A stretch of DNA of 64,000 nt, from NCBI RefSeq assembly GCF_901709675.1, contig NC_051089.1, positions 15,429,976 to 15,493,975 on the forward strand, read 5' to 3'. Source of the DNA: Syngnathus acus (taxonomy: Eukaryota > Chordata > Actinopteri > Syngnathiformes > Syngnathidae). This document shows positions 34,813-45,640 of the stretch, in pieces. Both the position numbers and the translations under genes were made by a program. The notes under the pieces are model-generated. The model was not told where the DNA came from. It worked only from the letters and a program-made list of their open reading frames with translations, and did no database searches. Every line of letters starts with the position of its first letter. Position 1 is the stretch's first letter.

Positions 34813-35107
34813 CGTATTTTCCGCACTATAAGGCACACCGGATTATAAAGCGCACCTTCAATGAATGGCCCATTTTAAAATGTTGTCCATATATAAGGCG
34901 CACCGGATTATAAGGCGCACCTTCAATGAATGGCCCATTTTAAAACTTTGCCCATATATAAGATATATACATTTGGCCCGCGGGCCGGACTTTGGACACG
35001 CCTGCTGTAGTGGCTCAATATTGGTCCATATATAAGGCGCACCTGATTATAAGGCGTTTTGAGAAAATTGGAGGTTTTCAGGTGCGCCTTATAGTGCGGA
35101 AAATACG
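34813..35107 (+). repeat. CGTATTTTCC-type MITE, complete copy
   Basis: It starts CGTATTTTCCGCACTATAAG and ends CTTATAGTGCGGAAAATACG, perfect 20-base inverted ends. Internal TATAAGGCGCACC blocks are repeated in tandem. A short foreign segment (TTGGCCCGCGGGCCGGACTT, then TGGACACGCCTG, near 34973-35010) looks like a piece of another repeat inserted or copied into it. Confidence 0.85.
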
Positions 35108-35795
35108 GTAATCCAATTTCATTCCTCCAACACATTAAGGATGTAAGCCTTGTTCCATAGTTACGAATCTGAATGGAGTCACTGCTCCAGTGTGCAAAAA
35201 AAAAACCCACTGTTTTCTGTCATAGGGGGATATCCGCCAAGATTGCAACCAGGCTGGCAAATCTCACTTAACAGTGACGTTGTCTTTTCATGCATCATGC
35301 AGGAGAAATGTGAAGTATGTAAAGTATTTGGCCGGCCAGACAGACATGTTCCAAGTCTACTTCAGTTACAAGAAACGAATGGAATGACAAACAGCATTCA
35401 ACCTTCCGACGTGAGGCTTTGTGTTTAAAGTAATTTAATAATGCTTTAGTCTAAAGGGGTTGGTGAGTCATAGGTCGGCGGTGAGTAGGTGAGAACATTG
35501 GAAAGCCTGAGGCATTCAGGGACTTAATGAGGCCTCGTGCACCTGTGAAGTTCCAAGCATTAAGACATATTACGTCTGCTCATGTGCTAGCTACAAGGAC
35601 CTTGTTTTATTCACAGCTCCAAATCTCTAGGCCCAACAATTATGGCTAATGATGCACAGTGGTTATGTTTACGTTGACGATACGATTATGGTTGTGACAT
35701 AAAACAGTTTGAAACCTCTTTTATCCGAAGAATTATTCACCCTCTTCCAAATTGCTGTTTGTTGTTGTTTATTTGACTTGAATATACTGCTGATG
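35108..35795. other. Intergenic, no recognised feature
   Basis: Unique-looking sequence. The open frame at 35150-35428 shows no domain I recognise. Confidence 0.5.
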
Positions 35796-35797
35796 TA

Positions 35798-37033
35798 CAG
35801 TGATCCTCGCTATTTCGCGTTTCGTTTATCGCGGCTTCACTACATCGCGGATTTTTTTTTTCAAATTAAAAAAACATACCTTGTTCGCTTGTTAGGGTCA
35901 TTACTGCACGTTTTGAGTTTTAGCATGCATAAAGTACTTCATACATTTGTTTTTTGCGTTGAAACTTTTTGACTTTGTCAGGGACTTCCATTTAAACAAA
36001 ATATATATATATATTTTTTTTTACTAAATTATAAAGTGCTCTGGTGAAAAAAGTTACTTTTGTGGTATTCGGGTCATTTTTGTTCCTCCTGATGTGCATG
36101 GAAGGACAGCTGCTGCAAACATCATCAAAATGACCCCAGGGGTCACGAGGTTTGCTGTGACAAGCGTAAGTGACATCAAGACGTGCTTTGATCTTTTTTT
36201 GCCATTGTCACTAAAAAAAGTCATAATTGCTACGACAAACCTTGAGGGGAAAAAAGTCTATGGCAACACGTGGAAAGACATTGATGAGACGTTCCTGGAT
36301 GCCTACTATGGTGTTCTACTCCTTGCTGGAGTTTACAGATACAGCAATGAGGCAACTGAGAGTCTCTGGGATAAATCAACGGGCAGAAATATTTTCCGGG
36401 CAACAATGTCTCTTCAGACCTTTCACATGATCTCAAGAGTCCTCAGATTTGACAATCGAGACACCAGAGCAAAATCTGACAAGCTTGCTCCCATCAGGGA
36501 TGTTTGGGAGAGATGGGTGCAACTCCTTCCACTGATGTTCAACCCAGGGTGACAGTGGATGAACGTTTTCTCCCTTTCCGAGGAAAATGCCCATTCCGGC
36601 AATACATGCCCACCAAGCCAGGCAAATATGGCAGCCTGTGATGCTAAAACAAGCTATGCGTGGAACCTACAGATTTACACAGGCAAATCTGCAAGCGGCA
36701 TCCCTGAAAAAAAACAAGGAAAACATGTAGTCCAAAATGACCCGAAACACCATAGATGGCAGCAGAAAACTGACATGCCAGCAAGGAAGTCGAAATAAAA
36801 CTTCTAAATTGAGGAAACATGTCTAACCTTTAGGACAATGTAGTATTGCTCCAAATGTTCGTTTACATTCCTTTAGAAGTCCGTTTTCGCGTGTTAGCAT
36901 GATCCCAAATTAGCATCTTTCCGCCAACTCGTTAGCCTGCCCGGTACTTCTTGTTGGTGACCGCACTTTGCGGATTTCACTTATCACGGGTGGTTTTTGG
37001 AACCAATTATCCGCGATAAACGAGGGCTTAGTG
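35798..37033 (+). mobile_element. Mariner-type MITE copy carrying a piggyBac transposase fragment
   Basis: The left end CAGTGATCCTCGCTATTTCG (35798 to about 35877) and the right part (about 36787-37033, ending AACGAGGGCTTAGTG) align with the left and right halves of the intact 331-bp MITE at 22531-22861. TA lies on both sides (35796-35797 and 37034-37035). Between them, about 909 bp of unrelated sequence replaces about five bases (ttta or ttaa) of the intact copy. That insert contains the transposase remnant at 36094-36798. Confidence 0.85.
36094..36798 (+). pseudogene. piggyBac-type (PGBD) transposase fragment, frameshifted
   Basis: The fragment carries the N-terminal and core DDE-Tnp_1_7-like region: DAYYGVLLLAGVYR, SLWDKSTGRNIFRATMS, FHMISRVLRFDNRDTRAK and KLAPIRDVW. 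After a shift it reads VTVDERFLPFRGKCPF (first catalytic Asp codon at 36558). After another it reads ACDAKTSYAWNLQIYTG. The second and third catalytic Asp regions and the C-terminal zinc domain are missing. It differs strongly from the transposase at 59163-61121, so it is not a copy of that element. Confidence 0.88.
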
Positions 37034-37537
37034 TAGTACTTGCATCTTGAAATTCTGCTTCAACGTCGATGAAAAAAAAAAACTGGCTGCGCAACGCCTT
37101 ATACCTAAAGAAAAAAAGTCTGGTAACTTGTATTTCAATTCCAAGGCACTGCTGCCTTGAAAATATGCCATTATTGTTAATTCAACAATTTAGGTGATAT
37201 GTGTAACACCCAATGCTAAAGTAGAAAGTGCAGTAATAATGACACGTTTGCGTAAAGCATTCATCTTGTCTTCTTTTTTAAAATAGGTTTGAAGTTTATT
37301 TGTTCCAGACAAGGTTTCTCTTACCTTGCTGACAATTTCAGGTGTCACTTTAGCCTTCGTCAGAGCTGTTCCACATTCTTGTGTGACGTGTCTAAAGCAG
37401 CTCACCGGGTCGGGAAAAAACCTTCAAATTAAGGCTCCCCGATCCGTTCAAGACTGCCCTCCGTCCCCCCTGCTGGCGTTAGATGACGGTGTCCCAGGCG
37501 TGTGGGAGCGTCTCAACTGATGATTCTGTCAATCATA

Positions 37538-38124
37538 TTAAAGGCACTGTATCATGTTTTTTTATGCTTTCCACAGTTAATTGTAGGCATATATATGCTT
37601 ATATATTACATTTGGCATTGAAATTTCTTCTGAAATATGAGTTATTTTGGTGGCTATTTCTCGAAACCAAAAGTAAGACACATGGTTCATTAAAACTGTA
37701 CTCACACATTTGTTGGTAGACTTGAGGTGCATTCAATGACCGCTTACAAAGTAGGACATCTGAAAAGAACTCATATAATGCACCAAATAGCAATGACTAG
37801 CACTTGAACACATGGCAGGGCGTATGGGTAAACAACCAAAATCAGAACGGCCGTATAGTTGCAGGGACACTTGCTCTGAGAAACTTGTGTTGCATTTATT
37901 AAGTCTGCACGGGCGGTACGGGGGTGGCTACTCACATTGTGACATCACAATGTGAGGATCTATTTGTTTGCTTCAATCAGATGCTTAGAGGGGAGGAATG
38001 AACGGGAATGCTCCAAAACAAGTGACTGGAGGAAAACACCACTTTGGAGATGTTTTTCTTTTGGGATTAACATTTTAACATGCGTAAAAGCTCCAAAAGT
38101 TGATTCATGATATGGCTCCTTTAA
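37538..38124 (+). mobile_element. TTAA-flanked MITE (piggyBac or Kolobok type)
   Basis: Both ends are TTAA. The left inner end is AGGCACTGTATCATG and the right, on the opposite strand, is AGGAGCCATATCATG, imperfect inverted repeats. The interior holds TTTCCACAGTTAATTGTAGG, shared with the fragment at 20935-20998. It also holds an almost perfect palindrome at 37931-37956, with 12-bp arms and a 2-bp centre. No coding capacity. Confidence 0.8.
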
Positions 38125-40344
38125 AATCAATGTGCAAGTTATTTTGCCTTCAGCAAATCATGACTGAAGAGTTATGTGTGAGCTTAGTAAACACTACACA
38201 ACATCCTATAAACAATTGCTCATGCTGCTGCTGTCTGGGTTTACCTAACTCTTACCAGTGACCACTTCTTCCCCAAAAAGGTCAAATGTCTCTTACAGAT
38301 TGAAGATTTACCGAAAGCACTCTGCTGGACTTCTTTATTTGGGTTTGCTAAATTCTCCTTCTGCGCTTTCCTTCAACCAGCTGGTGTAAGATATTTATGT
38401 TAAACTCATTCACAAAATGTTTCTCAGATGTCAAATATGTAAACTAACATCCACGAGCTGGACTCTGTATTTAGTCCCTCAGCGGATTGGGATGAATTTC
38501 AATATTTACATTTTTGTATGTCGTCAAAAATGCAGCAGACTTAACAAAGGATGACTATATGCAGCCCAGTCCTGGCTTTGTTGTGTAAACGGAAGCAATG
38601 TTTCATTCCTAAAATATCTGGACTTTTATCATTGGGAGTCCCTCCATGGAATGTGAAGTTCTATTTACAGCCTCTATTTTATAACTGTCACTGTGCTCAG
38701 TGATAAAATTGAGGGCCATTTAGTCATACATACAACAACAACAAAAAAATAGTACTGTCGTTGAGTCCTAACGTACCCTAGGGTCGTAACGATGTGTCTG
38801 CTACATCGATGAGAACTTATTTAGAGAACCAGCCACACAGACACAATTTTCAATCATTTTATAGGTTATATCGATGGATTAAATCAATACAATTAATGAG
38901 GTCATTGTAGATGCACAATTGCTGTTGCCTTTTTATTTTTTGTTCAAGTTGGAACTTTAATTCGTTTTTCGCACGTACACATCATCTCCAACCAGTGCCG
39001 CCGATATACGTTAAGCACAGAGCCAAGATAGTAATAACAACAAAGGAGAATAGCCGACGGAGACAACGCAATGTTTCCACTCGTGATATCTTATTTGAAT
39101 TTTTTGTTCTCCAAAAGACACTCAGATTGATGCGTGAGAGGCAGGAAATACATAACATGAAAGATTAGAAGAAGACAAAGCAATAATCGCCGCTTATCTG
39201 TTCATGACAATGCGGTTAAAAATTCTTCTGCTGGTCATTTTTATTGTGGTTAATGACTTTGGGGATGCACTTTACAAACATTTAACTCGGGCAGTTGCTT
39301 CTCAATTTATGAAGTCTGGCAACAGCACAAGTTTCAGGTCGCTCCTGTTTCTCGTAACAATCACAGTTCGTTGCTCTGCCATCGTTGGTGTTGACCACAC
39401 ACGAGGACGTTTGATCGTAAATATTGACCTTTTGAACATTTACGATTGTCAGATATATTTAGGTCAATGGTTGGGTTCTGGCAACTGTGCTCTTAAGTCA
39501 ACAGACGTCTAAGCCAAACATGGGGAGTAATAAAACTGCGGTGTTTGGCATTCCGGGTATCACTGATGAAAATCCAACGCTTTCGAGTCCTGCTGTTCCT
39601 GGCCTTGCTTTATGGATGTGAGCACTGCAAGGAGTCATGTCCCAAAAAGTGCCTGTGGAACACGAGTTATGGTGGCAATTTTGGGGGAATCAGTGGCCCC
39701 TCAGTTCAACTGAGAGCCATTGCACGGTGGACACCGCTCGTGCCTATGCAGCCTTACTGGCCTTGGCTGGATTCTATTGTGACACTTTAATAGGATAAGG
39801 ATAAGTAATACTTCTAAAGTCATTTTGTTTGGACTTCCAAAAATTTTACAGGAAAAATATACAGTGCCTCAGATGTTTCTAAAAAAGTCCTGACGTTATG
39901 ACCAAATACCATGGTTCATCTTACTTTGCTTTCTACAGGTAAGTGTGTGCGCATGCAAACTTACAAGGAGAAGAAATAATTGTGCAACATCAGAAAGCTA
40001 TTGTATGACTATGTGGACAATATGACATTATTAAAAAAAAATCAATAGTGAAGCCCTGACTACCGGCGAAGGTGTGTTGAAGTGATACATCTCAACTCAG
40101 AGAAATCTTTGTGGGAGAAACTGAGTTTAAAGGGATAGTGGACTGATTTAGCTTCTTTATGCAGTAAAAATGTAATATTCTGTCTCGAATGAATTTGGTA
40201 GGTTCATTAATTTGAATACCATTAACAACATATTTTGCCATCTAACCTCTCAGTCTGTCCAACGGACCGTTTCAGTACACTTACTTGGAAGTCTGTCAAA
40301 CATAGGGGTTTCCGTTTCCGCTTTGTCTCTCGTGTACATGCGTA
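38125..40344. other. Intergenic, possibly an unrecognised decayed element
   Basis: Three successive plus-strand open frames (38911-39168, 39204-39512, 39545-39790) look slightly coding-like. I find no family. A segment near 38780 (AGGGTCGTAACGATG, CTACATCGATG) resembles ends of fish hAT-type elements, and similar CGATAC-rich sequence recurs near 41590-41660. I cannot show that the two belong together. Confidence 0.35.
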
Positions 40345-40356
40345 CATTCAGAATGT

Positions 40357-40484
40357 CCATCCATCCATCCATCCATCCATCCATCCATCCATCCATCCAT
40401 CCATCCATCCATCCATCCATCCATCCATCCATCCATCCATCCATCCATCCATCCATCCATCCATCCATCCATCCATCCATCCAT
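40357..40484. repeat. (CCAT)32 microsatellite: SINE tail
   Basis: Thirty-two pure CCAT units form the expanded 3' tail of the minus-strand SINE. The tail lies inside the target-site duplication, so it came with, or grew from, the retroposed copy. The Ile-His-Pro-Ser and Met-Asp-Gly-Trp frames across it are artefacts. Confidence 0.97.
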
Positions 40485-40811
40485 TTTCTCTACCGCTTTG
40501 TCCCCACGGGGGTCGCGGGCGTGCTGCATGTGCCCAGCAGTCATCTGAACCGGTTACCAGCCGATCGCAGGGCACACAGAGACGAACAACCATCCGAACT
40601 CGCACTCACACCTCGGGGCAATTTGGAGTGCCCAATTGGCCTACCAAGCATGTTTTTGGGATGTGGGAGGAAACCGGAGTGCCCGGAGAAAACCCACGCG
40701 GGCATGGGGAGAACATGCAAACTCCACACAGGGAGGGACGGAGGTGGAATCGAACCCACACCCTCCTAACTGTGAGGCAGACGTGCTAACCAGTGCTCCA
40801 CCGAGCCGCCC
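40357..40811 (-). mobile_element. Full-length ATGG-tail SINE with expanded tail
   Basis: Read on the minus strand, the SINE begins GGGGCGGCTCGGTGGAGCAC, has a GGTTCGATTCC B box, runs through the same blocks as 28355-28717 and ends GACAAAGCGGTAGAGAAAA. A 128-bp tail of 32 ATGG units follows (40357-40484). A perfect 12-bp target-site duplication, cattcagaatgt, flanks it (40345-40356 and 40812-40823). Confidence 0.94.
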
Positions 40812-40823
40812 CATTCAGAATGT

Positions 40824-43800
40824 TTCTGACAGAAACTGAAAATACACAGCCCCTTTGTCTTGCCTGTGTAATCTGCCAATACACTACGTTTTACGTTTGT
40901 TTTTTTTTGTTTTTTTTGCATTTACCTTATTTGTTTTCATCTTAATATTCTATCTATAAGTATTCATAGTAGTATTAATAAAGGAGAGGAAAAAAAAACA
41001 CGACGTTCAGATCGAATGTGAATGTTAACCCAGAAGTAGGTGTCAGTATTGCTCGTAAATTTAGTGGATGTGAATGGTAAATTATCAAGCTAATGAGGTT
41101 TGAATCTTTATTATTACAAATTATGAAACCTCTCTCTCACTCCGTAACCCATGGCAAAAACAAAAACAAACAAACTCAGATTTAGGGTGCCTGCGGATGG
41201 CCACTGGATAATATTTTGCAATTGCAATAACTGACTTGGATTTAATTGGCTACAATGCAGAGTGAGAGTGAATTAAGTCACGTTCAACTTGTTGGTTTTG
41301 TTGCGGGTGTTGTGAAAGCTTGTGCGTGACTGACCGCACGTAAATCCCAATACATGGCCTTGAAGGAGATCCGTATCCTGATATTTTACATTACTTTGCA
41401 AACATTTTGCAGACAATAGTCATATGTGCATATTCCCTAGTGATATTTTGACTATGCTTGATTGCAAAAGTATTCTACTGTTAGCAGCGCTTCCAGTTTA
41501 CCTGCCAGTGCAATTACTAGTCAAAATGTGTGCACACTGCACAGCAGGGACTTATTATTAGGAAACCTTACGAATGAATGTGAAGTATCGATTCTGACGC
41601 TTCCATAATCGATACATGTATCGTAAAGAGGCCCCCAACGATATATTCCTGTATCGATTTTTAAAGCATATACTGTTATTGTTGTCACGGTCGATAAAAT
41701 ATTAACTGTCTGACCATATTTACTGTATACACATTATGCAATATTTTCTTTCATTAGTCACTGCCTAATTATTGTTCCTCAGTAATTCATCAAGTTGTCG
41801 GAGATATTTGTTTTCAGCAGAGCGGGAATAAAAAGTCAGTCTGTTAATGTGCCCTCCTACCACTCTAGACTATGACTCATATCTAAGCCTGACTGCGGAG
41901 AATTTTATGCGCTGTGAATACTTATCAGGGCAATAATCTGAAACGTGTTTCTTCACTTTGGGCTTTAATGAGTAACTCAATGGCAATCATGTACATCTTT
42001 ATGCTTTCATGTACAGTATGCGACTCTGGAAGAAATGTGATTCAGTCCATAGCAACAGAAATGATGCAGATACATGCTGCAAAACAGACGAATAAAGGGT
42101 TATATGCAAAAATCTTGGGTGTCTATTCAGAGTTTTCTCTTTAGGGGGAGAATGTATGCTTCATTCAGTGACTGGCTACATCATTGGAAAATAAAGTTAG
42201 AACACATTCATATATTACTCCATGTATGGCACTTGTTTACTGAGAAACATTTGGATGGTTCTAATTTTTTCACGCTACAGTTATTGAGTGCGTTTGAGGC
42301 AGGGAGGGGCAAATGTTATCTGACCAACTGAAATAACGGATGTTTGACGTCAAGACTTTATTTTTAGAAGGCAAATATATGGGTGTGGAAGTGCCTTTTC
42401 ATGTTAGAATCAAAACACATACGACCACAGTAGCATGCGAGTGTGCGTGTGCGATTTTGTCACATGCATTGTCACACGTGTTAATGAAGTAAAGTAGATT
42501 TGCTTGCACTCATGAGTGAACCTTTCTTTTCAATTTCCTTATAAAGGAATGAATGCTTTTCTGCACCAAATTAAGGCGTGTGTCCTCTACTTTAAGTTGC
42601 ACAGTGACAGACCATTGGTGCATACATGTATTTAATCTGTAAAACTGCAGTGTGGGTTCAGTTTTGACTGCATAATGGATTGATCAACACATTTATCATT
42701 TCACAATACAATATTTGTCATAACAGAAATATAAAAAAATATTAAGAAAATGCACAGAAAAACAATTAATGAAATGGATACCATAATCATCCAAATATCT
42801 GATATGCAGCATAAACAGCCTGTTTAAAGACGGAAGTTCCGTTTCAGCCACTTCTCAACCGTCGCATTCTATTGTAGGATTTTCATTAATGTGAGCCTGG
42901 CTGATGACGAGGTGAGCAGCGTGGGAATTATTAGCACTGAAGTGAGACAAAAACTCGAGTGCCCATAAAAACAGTAATAGCATCAGTTGTATTTTCACTC
43001 ATGGGGGGGGCACTGTATCATTAAGCCCACAAATCAGACTTGTCAAATTAGCATAGATAAAGAAAACTATTTTGACTCCATTTTTGACAGCATTGGGACC
43101 GTAGAAGGTCCTGTACAATGGAAGCAGCTTGACGATGGAAGTAACAGGTCCATAAGATTCATTGTAACTCAACACCAACACAAACTAAAACTGGACTTAG
43201 AAACATATTCATGATACGAACTAGTCCAGTGTACTGTATGTGCTGTGACAAGACCACACAACCTTTCAGTCAGTAGGGGGAGAAAACACTGCATCTCACT
43301 CTTGGTCTCAAAGATCTTGGTGTTCTTTCCCTCTCTCACTCACTCTGCCTCCTGACTTTGCCTCCCCCACTGTAGGCAACACCATGAGTCAGAGAGTGGC
43401 ACATTAAAACCAGTGGCCTGGCCAGCCTCACTCAATCAAAGACACAGTCTCAAGTGTATGTAAGATGTTGCCTTTTAGTTCTGAAGCAGATTACATGGAA
43501 TCAAAATCTAAAGAGTCTACAATTCTTGTAAGCACTAGCGAATATTTTTATAAAATAAAATAAAAGCCCTAAAGCTCAAACGATTTTACCATCATGTATG
43601 ACATAACATGAGATGTCCTCACATATTGTAAGATTTCCCAAAAGGAGCTAGCGTTAAGTGTTTAATGCATGTAAGGTGTTTTAAAATTTTATTTTGTATC
43701 AATAGTTGACATTATGTTTTTATTTATTTCTATTTTATTCTATTTCCTATTCATTATTTTTATCCTCGTGCTAAACCTCAGCTCGATGACTTGGGTGAGA

Positions 43801-45461
43801 AATGTGGGACACCCTAGTCTGGTTGAGGTTTTAAATTTAGACATAATTCACAATGACATTTACACCTATGAGTCATTTACGCTTCCATTAAACTGTAAAC
43901 TTGTATGCTTTTTGGAATGCGGGAAGATGTAGGACCCAAGAAGGCCGGAATCGAGAGTCCAGCCCTGAGGTACACCAGCAGCACTTTTATGACCTCTATT
44001 TAGTCATCATTAAAGTATAGAGGGTGTTTCAAGAGTGCTTCTTTTCATTTTTGTTCGTTAAACAGGTTTTAGATTGGTTAACTTCTTCCATATGATGATG
44101 TTAACATGATACGCAAAACATTGCCAGTACAGTTTATAATAGTGGTTTGCAATCCTAGATTTTTGGTAATGCTTCCAACTAAACACAGGGCTAGTATCGC
44201 CAACACTTGGTATCATGCGTGCCAGTTCAGCGCTAAGACAGGAAAGGCGAATCTAGTTAGCTGGGTGTCGCCAAGTTGGAAAAACCGCAGCACTGCATAC
44301 AAGAACGTACGTGGAATCAATGTTTTGGATCTTTATGGCTCTAACAATTGAAACCGATCTTGGTGTCCATTTTATCACTATTTGTACCGATTCGCCCACC
44401 AGTCAATAAAGGTTTTATGATGGGATTAATTACTACAAATGTAATTCATTACAATTTTGTTTTGAAAATAAACTAAAACAAATCCGAGTTTGACTGAAGT
44501 AACAGACGGACTTAAGTAAGAACAGATCGTAGTCAACTCAACAGGCATACAGAAAGACAGGGCAGAAAACAAATATCAAATCAGTTTCTTCCATTACGTT
44601 ACTTGTCACTGATTTCTCATCACATCCCTCTGCAACTGTCATGAATAGGTTAATAGTAACAATTAATGATTTAAACATAAGACAAACACCTTTGTGAATA
44701 TAAAAACGTCAGGAACTGTCGTTTGCACAGTGTTACATCTGTGTTTATGGTGTCAATGTGGATTTAGATTGTCCTCCATGTTATAATGATCTTCTCCAAG
44801 AAAATGAAATTCTCACCACTCATGTTAGCTGTAAACAGGAAGATAAAATTGGACATAGCCCTGCTAAATTTGGGCAATGGAAAAGTGTTGCCTGGCTCGA
44901 TGACACTCGATTTGCGCTGTAAACAAACAATTGTGAAAGTAGCGTCCCATCCCGCCTTCTACCAAATAGCGAGGATGCTGACAGGTATTAGTACGGCACA
45001 CTTTGGTGCCAGAGTACTGTGTGTGTTTGTATTTGTGAGCGATTCAGCAGAGACACTGAAACAAAGCTCACGACTATAATAATAACATGCTTGTAAGAAT
45101 ATTCCAAACAGCCTTGGGAGTTACAAAGGGGCAAAAGGCAAGAGCATTGTGGGAAAGCTTCAGTCAGAAGCTGTCCAAAAGGGATCACAGAGGACATGCT
45201 TGGCAAGTAAATTAATTCAAATATTACACATTGGATGGAGCGGAGTTCAAGATCGTCTGTTAACAATAATGCTGTTCTCCACATCATTCTCTCATTATAG
45301 GTTTGACTTCATTGAAATTACAATTAACAGGTTTTTCTTTGAAAATAAAAGAAACTAAACTAATTAAATTAGATAGACACTACATGCACTGTGCTTCCAG
45401 TAGTAGTAGTAATAGTAGCCTCATTAGGAGTGGAGCCTAAGCTAGCAATGTTAAGGACACT
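40824..45461. other. Intergenic, no recognised gene
   Basis: Long AT-rich stretch. CGATAC-rich sequence near 41587-41665 may be a DNA-transposon end. The segment 43310-43460 is less AT-rich and contains CTCACTCACTCTGCCTCCTG and an ACTGTAG/GCAACACCATGAG acceptor-like site, but no open frame follows. Nothing else is supported. Confidence 0.45.
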
Positions 45462-45640
45462 TTAAATTGTCCATGGATGTGATTGTGAGTGTGAATGGTT
45501 GTTGGTCTACGTGTGCCATGCAACTGGTTAGTGACCAGTTCTGGGTGTACCTCACCTACTACCCGAAGTCGACTGGCATAGGCTCCAGCACGCCCACAAT
45601 CCTTGTCAGAATAACCAGTTCAGACGATGGACGGATGAAC
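45462..45640 (+). repeat. SINE fragment, 3' half
   Basis: It contains TTTAAATTGTCCATGGATGTG, a CATGCAACTGGTTAGTGACC block, GGCATAGGCTCCAGCACGCC and AACCAGTTCAGACGATGGAC. It is the central and 3' part of the ATGG-tail SINE, without the 5' promoter part. Confidence 0.75.

Noticed and set aside
37190-37405. Minus-strand frame ECGTALTKAKVTPEIVSK followed by GTAAGA
   Set aside because: The donor-like site is suggestive, but the frame is short, has no recognisable homologue and begins after a nearby stop.
38911-39790. Three successive coding-like frames, considered as a decayed Harbinger or hAT transposase
   Set aside because: No catalytic motif or terminal repeats could be identified, so the family call was dropped.
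40212-40789. Open frames of 180 codons rich in Ile-His-Pro-Ser or Met-Asp-Gly-Trp repeats
   Set aside because: They read through the CCAT microsatellite and the SINE body. Any frame across CCAT repeats stays open. The same applies at 18144-18439 and 48009-48739.
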